Of a DNA stretch of 41,815 nucleotides, positions 7,599 through 14,978 are shown in pieces. The stretch is taken from contig JAGHAZ010000011.1 of assembly GCA_021161255.1 (NCBI GenBank), positions 1-41,815 on the forward strand. The letters run 5' to 3'. This stretch comes from Candidatus Bathyarchaeota archaeon. Lineage in GTDB: Archaea > Thermoproteota > CALKCG01 > B24. The notes under the pieces are model-generated. The model did no database searches, had not been told where the DNA came from, and was given only the letters and a program-made list of their open reading frames with translations. Each line of letters opens with the position of its first letter. Position 1 is the stretch's first letter. Position numbers and translations under genes: made by a program.

Positions 7599-8563
7599 AC
7601 TCGTCTAAACCACCCCTCAAAGACCAGAAACAATACGAAGAGTATAATGGTTGCATAAAGCCATATGTCTAGTCCCCCTTCACCCGTGTTCTCGGGTATA
7701 TCCATCTGTAAGCCGGCTAAAGCCATGGATGTCAAAGATTTGTAGAACTCTACATAGCTTTCTGAAGGGTCTAAGGGGAACGCGTAGAGATATAATACAG
7801 GAATTCCCGTGGCTTTAGAGATCTCTAGGGCAAGCCTGCCTTCATCGCTTCCTTTCTCGGTAGCCAGCACAACTATATACACGGGTCTGGTCTCCGAGAG
7901 TGTGCTCTGGAAGTCTGAGACATCTATCGGGCCGGGGGCTTTACCGCCTTTGACAAGTACAGCCACCACCGTTATGTTCAAGAAATCAAAAAGAGGCTCG
8001 AAGTGTGAACCGGCTAGAGCGACTTTGGGATCTACCAGGTTTAAACCTGTTAAAACGGTCTTCGCCCATGTCTTAATCCTAGAGATATCGTTCGAAAACC
8101 TCTTGAATCTCTCGTGGTAGTAGTCTCCGCCTTCTGGGTCTATCTCAGAGAGCTTTTCGACTATTTTAGACGCCGCTTTCAAGGCGTCGTCTGGATATAA
8201 CCATATGTAATGCGGGTTTCCGTCTTTAAGCTTCAACCCCGCCTCAACCCAATCCTCCCAACCGATCCTCGGGACGTTTAATTTCTCGAACATGCCTAGA
8301 AACTCCTCCTTACCTATCGTGACGAATAGGTCGCAGCTTCGGACAAGCAGCACGTCTCCTGGCTTAGGGGAGTACGTATGAGGGTCTAACCCGACGGGGA
8401 CTATCGAGTATACATCGACTCTTTCTCCTCCAACTTCTCTGACGATCATCGCAAGAGGCCATATCGTAGCCACGACCTTAAGCTTAGGCCTAGCTAGTGA
8501 TACTTTGGCTGTCGAAGTCATAAGGAACATCAGGGTCAGCAGCAGTATGGGTTTGGCTCGTAT
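7595..8563 (-). CDS. znuA: Metal-binding lipoprotein-like ABC substrate-binding protein (ZnuA/TroA family)
   Basis: This is the extracytoplasmic metal receptor of the importer, about 322 residues. TroA-family landmarks are PVGLDPHTYSPKPGDV (first ligand His), NPHYIWLYPDDA (second His) and LAGSHFEPLFDFL (third site). Unusually, the C-terminus carries a membrane anchor (WLYATIILFVLFLVFEGW) instead of an N-terminal lipid attachment. The first ATG, at 8530, would cut off the signal peptide; reading upstream gives a hydrophobic core ILLLTLMFLM after a basic n-region, starting at an ATA codon (8561-8563) 6 bases after GGGGGTG (8570-8576). I place the start there. No His-rich loop typical of bacterial ZnuA is visible. 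Confidence 0.87.
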   Translation of the reverse strand: MRAKPILLLTLMFLMTSTAKVSLARPKLKVVATIWPLAMIVREVGGERVDVYSIVPVGLDPHTYSPKPGDVLLVRSCDLFVTIGKEEFLGMFEKLNVPRIGWEDWVEAGLKLKDGNPHYIWLYPDDALKAASKIVEKLSEIDPEGGDYYHERFKRFSNDISRIKTWAKTVLTGLNLVDPKVALAGSHFEPLFDFLNITVVAVLVKGGKAPGPIDVSDFQSTLSETRPVYIVVLATEKGSDEGRLALEISKATGIPVLYLYAFPLDPSESYVEFYKSLTSMALAGLQMDIPENTGEGGLDIWLYATIILFVLFLVFEGWFRRV

Positions 8564-8575
8564 GGGTCACACCCC

Positions 8576-9001
8576 CTAGGGATGTCTATGCACTATCTCC
8601 AATCCACAGGGAGCTCTCCTAGGCTTGTTGAGGAGAGAGCATAGCTTGTCGCATACTTTGTGTGAAATCCTGGTTTCCAACTTTAAAGCCTCTTCATGAG
8701 CGTCTGAGGGGTTTAACTCTAAAACCTCGTGTAGGAATACCTCTAGGACACCATGTTTATGGGCTATCTCTATGGCCTCCTTTACACCGTCCTCTGTAAG
8801 GGTCACACCGACCCTTGGCACGACCTTGACAAACCCCTTGACCGCTAGTCCTTGGACGATTCGTATGGCTGTCGGGGTTTTAACGGACAGCCACTTAGCT
8901 AGCTTACTGGTCTTGACGAAGCCCTTAGAACCCCCTAGTATATAGATCGTCTTCAGATACCGGTATTCGGCTTCGGTAAGCATTAGCATGCTAGACAGCA
9001 T
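8576..9001 (-). CDS. DtxR/MntR-family metal-dependent transcriptional repressor
   Basis: This is a 141-residue regulator of the DtxR family. A winged helix-turn-helix occupies residues 7-70 (TPTAIRIVQGLAVKGFVKVV includes the recognition helix). The dimerisation and metal-binding domain follows, with AHEEALKLETRISHKVCDKL supplying His, Glu and Cys ligand candidates, and ends in a family-like APCG segment. The C-terminal SH3-like domain of long DtxR proteins is absent. It is the first gene of the metal-uptake operon and presumably represses it when the metal is bound. The TATA box at 9010-9020 suggests a leaderless transcript using ATG 8989 or 8983 rather than 9001. Confidence 0.88.
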   Translation of the reverse strand: MLSSMLMLTEAEYRYLKTIYILGGSKGFVKTSKLAKWLSVKTPTAIRIVQGLAVKGFVKVVPRVGVTLTEDGVKEAIEIAHKHGVLEVFLHEVLELNPSDAHEEALKLETRISHKVCDKLCSLLNKPRRAPCGLEIVHRHP

Positions 9002-9009
9002 CTAACTAG

Positions 9010-9020
9010 TATATAAATAT
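9010..9020. promoter_or_regulatory. TATA box in the divergent DtxR-Gfo intergenic region
   Basis: TATATAAATAT is an excellent archaeal TATA box and reads on both strands. Toward the minus strand it places a transcript start near 8988, fitting a leaderless mRNA beginning at ATG 8989 or 8983 of the DtxR gene. Toward the plus strand it would leave a leader of about 35 bases before the oxidoreductase gene. Next to it are two 7-base direct repeats, ATTAACC at 9028-9034 and 9037-9043, and three CTAGT copies, which are possible operator elements. Confidence 0.55.
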
Positions 9021-9073
9021 TTCTATGATTAACCTCATTAACCCTATCTAGTCCTATTTTCTAGTGGGTTTAT

Positions 9074-9979
9074 ATGATACGCGTAGGTATCGTAGGCTTC
9101 GATACGTCTCATGCTGTGGAATTTACCAAGAGACTTAACCACGTGGACGTAAGCGAGGAGTATTGGGTTAGAGGAGCTAGGGTCGTGGCCGGCTATCCAG
9201 GCGAGCCATCACCTGCGGCTTCTGAGGAGTTGTTGAACGAGAGAATCGAGGTCTTGAGGCGTTATGGTGTTAAGATCGTCGATAGCCCTGAGTCTCTGAT
9301 AGGGATAGTGGACGCGGTCATGATCGAGTACAACGAGGGTGCTAAACACCTCGAAGCTTCTAAGCCTTTCATAGAGGCTGGGTTGCCGCTTTTCATAGAT
9401 AAACCCCTAGCCTGCTCCATCGACGATGCTAAGAAGATATATCGTCTCGCGGAGTCTAGAGGTGTCCCGGTTTTCTCAGCCTCATCTCTACGCTATGCGG
9501 TCGAAGTTCAGAAGGTCAAAAAGTCGATAGACAAGGTGGGTAGGGTCTTAGGAGCCGACACCTACAGCCCAGGTATGATAGTTCCGTTCAACCCAGGCCT
9601 ATTCTTCTACGTTATACACGCGATAGAGATGCTATACGCACTGATGGGTCGAGGGTGTAGGATGGTTAGGTGCTTCACCGAAGAACGCTGGGACTTTATA
9701 GTGGGCCGATGGGTCGACGGCCGCATAGGCGTTGTAAGGGGTTTAAGACATGGTGGCTGGGGATACGGTTTCACGGTTTTCTGCGAGAATAAGGTTGTAT
9801 CTGCCACTATAAACACCGCCTATCTGTACACCGAGCTTCTGAAAAGGGTGGTCGAGATGTTTAAAACCGGGAAGCCGCCGGTAGACCCCAAGGAGACGTT
9901 AGAGATAATCGCTTTCACCGAGAAAGCCATGGAATCGGCTAGGTTGGGTAAAGACGTGGAGATCCCCCGAGAGATTTAA
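9074..9979 (+). CDS. Gfo/Idh/MocA-family oxidoreductase
   Basis: This 301-residue NAD(P)-dependent dehydrogenase is probably active on a sugar or sugar derivative. The N-terminal Rossmann fold starts VGIVGFDTSHAVEFTKRL, lacking the classic GxGxxG but keeping the fold pattern. The family's EKP catalytic-lysine motif appears as FIDKPLACSIDDAKK near residue 113. The C-terminal half is the alpha/beta substrate domain with a YVIHAIEMLYALMG helix. The gene is followed 65 bases later by a beta-propeller protein and then an apiosidase-like glycosidase, so it probably belongs to a carbohydrate catabolic set. Substrate unknown. Confidence 0.82.
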   Translation: MIRVGIVGFDTSHAVEFTKRLNHVDVSEEYWVRGARVVAGYPGEPSPAASEELLNERIEVLRRYGVKIVDSPESLIGIVDAVMIEYNEGAKHLEASKPFIEAGLPLFIDKPLACSIDDAKKIYRLAESRGVPVFSASSLRYAVEVQKVKKSIDKVGRVLGADTYSPGMIVPFNPGLFFYVIHAIEMLYALMGRGCRMVRCFTEERWDFIVGRWVDGRIGVVRGLRHGGWGYGFTVFCENKVVSATINTAYLYTELLKRVVEMFKTGKPPVDPKETLEIIAFTEKAMESARLGKDVEIPREI

Positions 9980-10044
9980 AGAAAAGTGGTTCGAAAGGCC
10001 TAATAAGATTAGGGTGGAGATTTCAACCGTCGGAGGAATCAGTC

Positions 10045-11274
10045 TTGAAGTTTCTTATCGAGGAGCTTTGGAGCCTAGATGTCGGAGTTGGGCCTGCCGA
10101 GCATGGAGTCTATAAGTTTGGGTATCTCTGGCTTTCGCCTACGTTTAGAAACCAGGTTTGGAAGGTCGATCCTGCGACCGGTAAGGTTCTGCAGGTCTTC
10201 TCTATGCCAGGTAAGGTTTGGGGGGCTCCATGGGTCGATAGGGATGCCGTGTATTCTGCGTCGGATGACGGCTCGGTTAGACGGTTTACCCACGACGGCG
10301 AAGTCGTATGGTCGGTTAACCCGGGGCTCGGAGGGTTTATAGCCGAGGTCATCGTTGAGGCTTGGAACAGGTATCTCGCGGTTCAGTTTCCTAACGGATT
10401 GGCTGTCTTAAGGAAATCCGACGGCGGCGTCGTATGGAGTATAGAATGGAGTCCCATAGTGAACTCGGGTCAGGAGCCGACTTTCACCCTCGACACGGGT
10501 CTTCTGTGGGTATGTAAACCCACCGCTGAAGACAACCTTGAGGCCTATGACTTGCATGGTCGGAGGTTGCATAGGTTTACCCTACCGAGCCCACCGACCA
10601 CCTATGCGTGTCCACAAGTCTGGAATAACTTGATGGCCGTGGTCTGTAGAGACGACGTGGTGGTATTAGACCACGTAAAGGGTCGGATTCTATGGTCCAG
10701 GAGGTTTAAACCTGTGGAGTATGGAGGTAAAGAGTTTGCCGCGCTGGAGGGTGGTCCTAGGGTTATAACACCCGACGGCCGTCTCATAGTCTGGACTACT
10801 GATGGTGTCTTCCACTGCTTCGGTATGGAGACTGGTACGGCTCTTTGGAGGCTCGACATGGTCGAGCTTGGCTATGCGTCGAGGGACTGTAACGATCCAT
10901 GGGGCTACGCGGGCGGGGCCGCCGCAGACGGTGTCCTGGTCATACTCGGTAGAAATAACCTACCTGAGGGTTCTGGTAGCCCCTTCGAGTTCCGTAAGAA
11001 CAGGCTTTTCCTGATAAACTACTTCGACGGCTCGATCGCCGCTGTTTCGAAGCCTAAGTATCAGATGGCTTGTTGCTGTAAACCAGTGGTCGCAGGGGGG
11101 AGGGTGGTCATAGGGGGATGGTATGAGGATTCTGAAAACCGGAGATACGAAAACCGGTATTACTGCTGGAGACTAGGTCCGCTTGAAAACCGTAGGGTTC
11201 GGGATATCGACTATGAGTGGTTAGGCGGTTATCACCACGGAGGGTACAGCGTCGGGACGATTCTAGGAATCTAG
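10045..11274 (+). CDS. PQQ-like/WD40-like beta-propeller repeat protein
   Basis: This 409-residue protein starts at TTG 10045, preceded by GGAGGA (10032-10037). It consists of repeated four-strand blades with the PQQ-like signature of a Trp/Asp-rich hairpin: VWKVDPATGKVLQVF, VRRFTHDGEVVWSV, LDHVKGRILWSRRF and CFGMETGTALWRLD. There is no obvious signal peptide, so it is likely cytoplasmic, unlike secreted PQQ dehydrogenases; it probably acts as a binding or scaffold propeller. The C-terminal third is Tyr/Arg-rich and less regular. It sits between a Gfo/Idh oxidoreductase and a glycosidase-like gene and may act on the same carbohydrate or recognise it. Precise function unknown. Confidence 0.72.
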   Translation: MKFLIEELWSLDVGVGPAEHGVYKFGYLWLSPTFRNQVWKVDPATGKVLQVFSMPGKVWGAPWVDRDAVYSASDDGSVRRFTHDGEVVWSVNPGLGGFIAEVIVEAWNRYLAVQFPNGLAVLRKSDGGVVWSIEWSPIVNSGQEPTFTLDTGLLWVCKPTAEDNLEAYDLHGRRLHRFTLPSPPTTYACPQVWNNLMAVVCRDDVVVLDHVKGRILWSRRFKPVEYGGKEFAALEGGPRVITPDGRLIVWTTDGVFHCFGMETGTALWRLDMVELGYASRDCNDPWGYAGGAAADGVLVILGRNNLPEGSGSPFEFRKNRLFLINYFDGSIAAVSKPKYQMACCCKPVVAGGRVVIGGWYEDSENRRYENRYYCWRLGPLENRRVRDIDYEWLGGYHHGGYSVGTILGI

Positions 11275-11289
11275 GTAAGGTGTTTTCAA

Positions 11290-12867
11290 GTGAAGCCTGT
11301 TCATAAATGGGGTGTGTTCGAAGCGGTCTTCAGAAGCAAAGGCCGTTACGAGGATCCCCTCCGAGATGTGTCTGTCCGTTGCGTCTTCGATTCGCCGAGC
11401 GGTGGGGAAACGGTCGTCGACGCTTTCTGGGATGGGGGAGACGAGTGGAGAGTTAGGTTTATGCCCGATGAGGAGGGTGTGTGGACGTATAGGACCATGT
11501 GTTCTAACGAGTGCGATAAGGGTCTTCACGGCCGGAGAGGCTCCTTCGAGGTGGTTCCCTACGACGGTGACAGCCCGGTTTATAGGCATGGTCCTCTGGG
11601 GCTGTCAGACGACCATAGGTATCTGGTCCACGAAGACGGCACACCGTTTTTCTGGCTTGCAGATACCGCTTGGAACGGTGTGATAAAGTCTACTCTGGAC
11701 GAGTGGCGGGAGTATCTATCTTTTAGGAGGAGACAGGGTTTCACGGTTATCCAGTTCATTCTGACGCATTGGCGTGGAGGTCCATACGACCGGCTGGGTG
11801 AGAGGGCATATGAGGGGGATAAGCGTATAAAACGGTTGAACGTCGGGTTTTTTAGACGTATAGACCCTAAGTTTTCGACGCTGAACGAGTATGGCTTCGT
11901 AGCGGCTCCCGTACTTCTGTGGGCGATTTCAGATGAGATAAGTCCTGGCTACAGGCTATCGGATGAGGATGCCCTTCTGCTCGCCCGCTACCTTGTAGCC
12001 AGATATGGTGCTTATGTAGTCGTTTGGATACTCGCTGGGGACGGCGACTATAGGGGTGAGAAGGCTGAACGGTGGCGGCGTATCGGTAGAGCGCTTTTCC
12101 AAGGCAAGCGTAGGCAACCGGTTACTATGCATCCCGCCGGGAGGCATTGGGTTCTCCAGGAGTTCATAGGCGAAGAATGGTTTGACATAGTGGGCTACCA
12201 AAGCGGGCATGGGGTGGATGAGGAGGACCTTAGATGGCTTTGCTTCGGTCCGCCTAGTAGGGACTGGAGGCTCAAGCCTCCGAGACCGTTCATAAACCTA
12301 GAGCCTAACTACGAGATGCATCTAGCCTATAGAATACTCAAACCCATAACCCCTCACATGGTTCGTAGGGCGGCGTATTGGAGCCTCCTGATAGCGCCTA
12401 CCGCCGGTGTATCCTACGGTACAAACGGTGTCTGGTATTGGGCTGAGAAGCCTGAAACCCCCTTCGCCCATCCCAATGCAGGTGTGGCTAGGCCTTGGTG
12501 GGAGGCTATGCGGCTTCCAGGGGCCGAAGATATGAGCGAGCTTAAACGTATATTCACCGGGTTGCCTTGGTGGCTTCTGCGACCTGACCCCAGGCTTTTG
12601 ACGGAACAGCCTGGGCTTGAGAATGTGGAACGTTTCGTAGCTGCTTCCAGAAGCCTAGACGGTGAGCTAGCAGTGATATATACGCCTGTGCGACAAGAAC
12701 TGCGTTTAAACCTAGCGGGGTTGAAAAGACCGGTTAGAGCCGTCTGGGTCAACCATAGAACCGGCGAGAAATCGAAGGAAAAGAAGATATCGGAGACCTG
12801 TACGACCGTTGAACCTCCTGGAGAAGGAGACTGGATACTAATCCTCCGCCACACATCCTCTTCATAA
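11290..12867 (+). CDS. Apiosidase-like glycoside hydrolase (DUF5060 + DUF4038 architecture)
   Basis: This 525-residue protein starts at GTG 11290. Residues 1-85 form an immunoglobulin-like DUF5060 domain (KWGVFEAVFRSKGRYEDPLR through RRGSFEV). Residues 90-430 resemble the DUF4038 apiosidase-like TIM barrel, beginning HRYLVHEDGTPFFWLADTAW and continuing with SFRRRQGFTVIQFI and VVWILAGDGDY. A beta-rich C-terminal domain (about 440-525, with YTPVRQELRLNLAGLKRPVR) follows. Acidic catalytic residues are not identifiable with certainty. No signal peptide is seen, suggesting it acts on imported oligosaccharides. It ends the carbohydrate gene set and is 2 bases from a convergent toxin-antitoxin gene. 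Confidence 0.75.
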   Translation: MKPVHKWGVFEAVFRSKGRYEDPLRDVSVRCVFDSPSGGETVVDAFWDGGDEWRVRFMPDEEGVWTYRTMCSNECDKGLHGRRGSFEVVPYDGDSPVYRHGPLGLSDDHRYLVHEDGTPFFWLADTAWNGVIKSTLDEWREYLSFRRRQGFTVIQFILTHWRGGPYDRLGERAYEGDKRIKRLNVGFFRRIDPKFSTLNEYGFVAAPVLLWAISDEISPGYRLSDEDALLLARYLVARYGAYVVVWILAGDGDYRGEKAERWRRIGRALFQGKRRQPVTMHPAGRHWVLQEFIGEEWFDIVGYQSGHGVDEEDLRWLCFGPPSRDWRLKPPRPFINLEPNYEMHLAYRILKPITPHMVRRAAYWSLLIAPTAGVSYGTNGVWYWAEKPETPFAHPNAGVARPWWEAMRLPGAEDMSELKRIFTGLPWWLLRPDPRLLTEQPGLENVERFVAASRSLDGELAVIYTPVRQELRLNLAGLKRPVRAVWVNHRTGEKSKEKKISETCTTVEPPGEGDWILILRHTSSS

Positions 12868-12869
12868 TA

Positions 12870-13277
12870 TTATCGACTCTTAGACGTTAGCATACGCTCC
12901 TCCCTAAGCTTTATGTCTATATCCATCGTCTCCGAGAGGGCTTCACTTATCATGAATGCGTAGAGTTTCCTGTCTCTAACGACTATCTTCTCTCCCTCTG
13001 ATAGGGCTTTGAGTCTCAGCTTCGGCGGTGCTCTATCTAAGGGAACTAGGTCTACGGGAATTCCAAGGGCGTCCTCAAGCATATTAGCCAATCCGATGAA
13101 CTCCTTCAAGTTTGGTTTAGGGTCGAGATAGACCCCGATATCTACATCCCTAACCAGCTCCCTTCTTCTCAAGGAGCCGAATAACACAGCTATCTTCACC
13201 TCAGGCATGGAGGCGAATATCTGCCTCAAAGTTTCCAATACCTTCTCCGCCGAGACCCGGTAGTATCTTATGCTCAA
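12870..13277 (-). CDS. mntA: MNT-type minimal nucleotidyltransferase (MntA-like antitoxin)
   Basis: This 135-residue protein of the polymerase-beta-like nucleotidyltransferase superfamily carries the motif GSLRRRELVRDVD (GS followed by DxD) near residue 34 and the third acidic position in VDLVPLDRA. MNT proteins paired with HEPN proteins are type VII antitoxins that AMPylate the HEPN toxin. The TTG start overlaps the stop codon of the upstream HEPN gene (13274-13277), showing operon translation. It appears intact, whereas its partner is frameshifted. The C-terminal 30 residues are an amphipathic helix. Confidence 0.82.
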   Translation of the reverse strand: MSIRYYRVSAEKVLETLRQIFASMPEVKIAVLFGSLRRRELVRDVDIGVYLDPKPNLKEFIGLANMLEDALGIPVDLVPLDRAPPKLRLKALSEGEKIVVRDRKLYAFMISEALSETMDIDIKLREERMLTSKSR

Positions 13278-13683
13278 CTGAGGAATTCCTCCTCCACTTT
13301 CTTAAGAAGTTCTTCGACGCACTTAAAATCGCTTTTTATATTCTCATAGACTTTTCCATCATCGATCGTCCAATAACGGTGAACAAGAAGGTTGCGTAAA
13401 CCCACCAAGAGTCCGAGGTCGCTTGTACAAGATAACCCTAATCTTTCCGAGACGATCTGAATGGCCTCCCTATAGGAGGAGGTGTTTTAGAATAAGCTTC
13501 CATCGATATATGCATACACAGGGAGACAAGAGACTCGACGAGGATCACGATGTTGTATCTAATAGAATACTTCTCATCTATGCTTAAGAACGAGAAAGGT
13601 TTGGATACGAGTCTACACAGCTCGTTTAACGCCGACCTAACATCAGATATCCTAGCATTCAGAACATCTTTATCTATTGGCAT
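13274..13683 (-). pseudogene. hepT: HepT-like HEPN ribonuclease toxin (DUF86), frameshifted
   Basis: Two frames together encode a complete HEPN/DUF86 protein. The N-terminal frame (13438-13683, 81 residues) begins MPIDKDVLNARISDVRSALN and covers the first helices. After EAYSKTPP the frame is lost in a GGA-GGA-GG repeat (13475-13482 on the plus strand). The next frame resumes YREAIQIVSERLGL and runs to TGA at 13274-13276. The catalytic RNase motif RNLLVHRY (R-x4-H-x-Y) is intact in the second frame. Either the gene is inactivated by a one-base change, the repeat supports frameshifting, or it is a sequencing error. Position upstream of the nucleotidyltransferase gene matches the type VII toxin-antitoxin order. 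Confidence 0.8.
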
Positions 13684-13896
13684 ATTTTATCCACCCTAAG
13701 ACATTCCATCGAACACCACCGGTACCTTATCTTTATGTATCCATTTATTTTCTCAGTATGTTCTTCGTCTTCTCAACCCTAAATAACTTTTCGATAACAA
13801 TTTCCGTCAAAACGTTTTTCGCATCTAAGCATTACAAGGCTTAGGAGTAAGGAAAGAGAAATTCGCTAAGTCTCGGTTTCAATAGAGTGGATGTAT
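13684..13896. other. A/T-rich intergenic region between hepT and the TauE pseudogene
   Basis: No coding potential is seen in these 213 bases. On the minus strand, GGGTGG upstream of 13683 is a fair ribosome-binding site for hepT, and A/T-rich stretches around 13725-13755 could hold its TATA box. A hairpin at 13825-13844 is listed separately. Confidence 0.5.
13825..13844 (-). terminator. Possible hairpin terminator after the TauE-like gene
   Basis: CTAAGC (13825-13830) and GCTTAG (13839-13844) form a 6-bp stem with an 8-base loop. It lies about 50 bases downstream of the minus-strand TauE-like gene and is followed on that strand by a tract including GTTTTG. Archaeal termination relies mainly on U tracts, so support is modest. 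Confidence 0.3.
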
Positions 13897-14807
13897 CTAC
13901 CATATGGTTATTCCGAAGTATCCCGTTATAAACTTCAACGATACGTATAGAAAGTACACTCCAAATATAAGCTTCAGAGTGGCTGGTTTAAACCGCCTTA
14001 TGATCGCCGCTCCTACTTGAGCACCTATTATGGTTCCTAGGGCTAGTAGTAGACCCGCACCTATATCTACGAACCCTTGTAAAAGCTTTATCAAGCCCCC
14101 TACGAGCGCTAATGGTATCATAACCGCTAGCGAGGTACCCATAGTTACGTACACCGGGGCGTGGAAAAGATAGATTAAACCTGGGACCAACGCATATCCC
14201 CCTCCTAATCCAGCTATCCCCGTGGTCACTCCTACTATGAAGCCAAATAGGCTTAATCCAAGCCGTGTTCCAGGTATACGACTATCACTTATGGTGGGGA
14301 TTTTGCCTCGAAATATCCCCTCTTTAATCATCCTTAAGGCCGGCCACAGGAAAACGATCCCAAGTATTAACCCAAGCAATTTCGTTTGAGTCGTTAAAAA
14401 AGAAAGATCCATGAACCTAACAGAACACCTAGCACACCTATTCCTCCAAGCCATAGTGTAGCCCTAACGTCGAGATTTCTCCTGATTAAATGCCCATATC
14501 CCCCAGAGACAGCCGTGAAGATCACAGCGAAAAGAGTGGTTCCTACGGCTATAGGAGCCGGATAGTTCATCCAGAAATGTATCACAGGAAGCATGAGACT
14601 ACATCCACCTGTACCTATAATACCGCCTAATAGACCGGCTGAAAACCCAACAACTACCATGACCAAACCGGAAATCATGTCTAAAGGCCTAACTTCCTCA
14701 GGGCGCTGATTCTGAGGTCTCGTAAAATAGTATCCTACCAAGGTGGCTATGAGGAGCAGAAGAAATATGGTAAAAGATTGGCTTTTCAGCAAGTTTTTCC
14801 AAACCAT
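13897..14807 (-). pseudogene. TauE/SafE-family transporter, frameshifted at an A6/T6 run
   Basis: Two overlapping frames encode one TauE/SafE (DUF81) anion exporter of about 303 residues. The N-terminal part (14394-14807) has GFSAGLLGGIIGTGGCSLML, the first family repeat. The C-terminal part (13897 to about 14395) has GFIVGVTTGIAGLGGGYALV, the second repeat. The frames join in six A's at 14396-14401 (plus strand); adding one base gives GSWIFLFLTTQTKLLG, which reads naturally. So the gene is inactivated by a one-base deletion, is rescued by slippage on the U run, or contains a sequencing error. TauE/SafE proteins export sulfite, sulfoacetate or other organosulfonates. A divergent cysteine-rich Lrp-like regulator adjoins it. 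Confidence 0.85.
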
Positions 14808-14834
14808 AGCGGTCTTTAATAGAGATTTTATAAA

Positions 14835-14846
14835 CTTATATAAAAT
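14835..14846 (-). promoter_or_regulatory. TATA box for the TauE-like gene
   Basis: On the minus strand this reads ATTTTATATAAG, a good TATA box about 30 bases before the ATG at 14807. No Shine-Dalgarno precedes that ATG, consistent with a short or absent leader. Confidence 0.5.
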
Positions 14847-14850
14847 TTTT

Positions 14851-14865
14851 GTTTAGAAAATAAAC
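14851..14865. promoter_or_regulatory. 15-bp dyad, candidate Lrp-type operator
   Basis: GTTTA-GAAAA-TAAAC is a perfect inverted repeat with a 5-base spacer, in the A/T-rich region between the divergent TauE-like and Lrp-like genes. Lrp/AsnC proteins typically bind 13-15-bp A/T-rich palindromes. It lies just upstream of the TauE-like TATA box, where it could affect TBP/TFB recruitment. The link to the adjacent regulator is inferred from position. Confidence 0.45.
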
Positions 14866-14926
14866 TATTTTTACCATCAATTGGATACCCAAACCCCAGT
14901 AACTATTTCTCAGATTATGGATTAGA

Positions 14927-14941
14927 TTTAAAACTTTATAT
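14927..14941 (+). promoter_or_regulatory. TATA box for the Lrp-like regulator
   Basis: TTTAAAACTTTATAT lies about 40 bases before the ATG at 14979. It would start transcription near 14960-14965, leaving a short leader with a weak TTAGGAA ribosome-binding site. Confidence 0.45.
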
Positions 14942-14978
14942 GGGCAAATTATTTATCTTTTAAACGAGATTAGGAAAT

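Noticed and set aside
10110-10352. Antisense open frames inside the propeller, glycosidase, SHMT and FolD genes
   Set aside because: They mirror strong coding sequence on the other strand, have no ribosome-binding sites and match no family.
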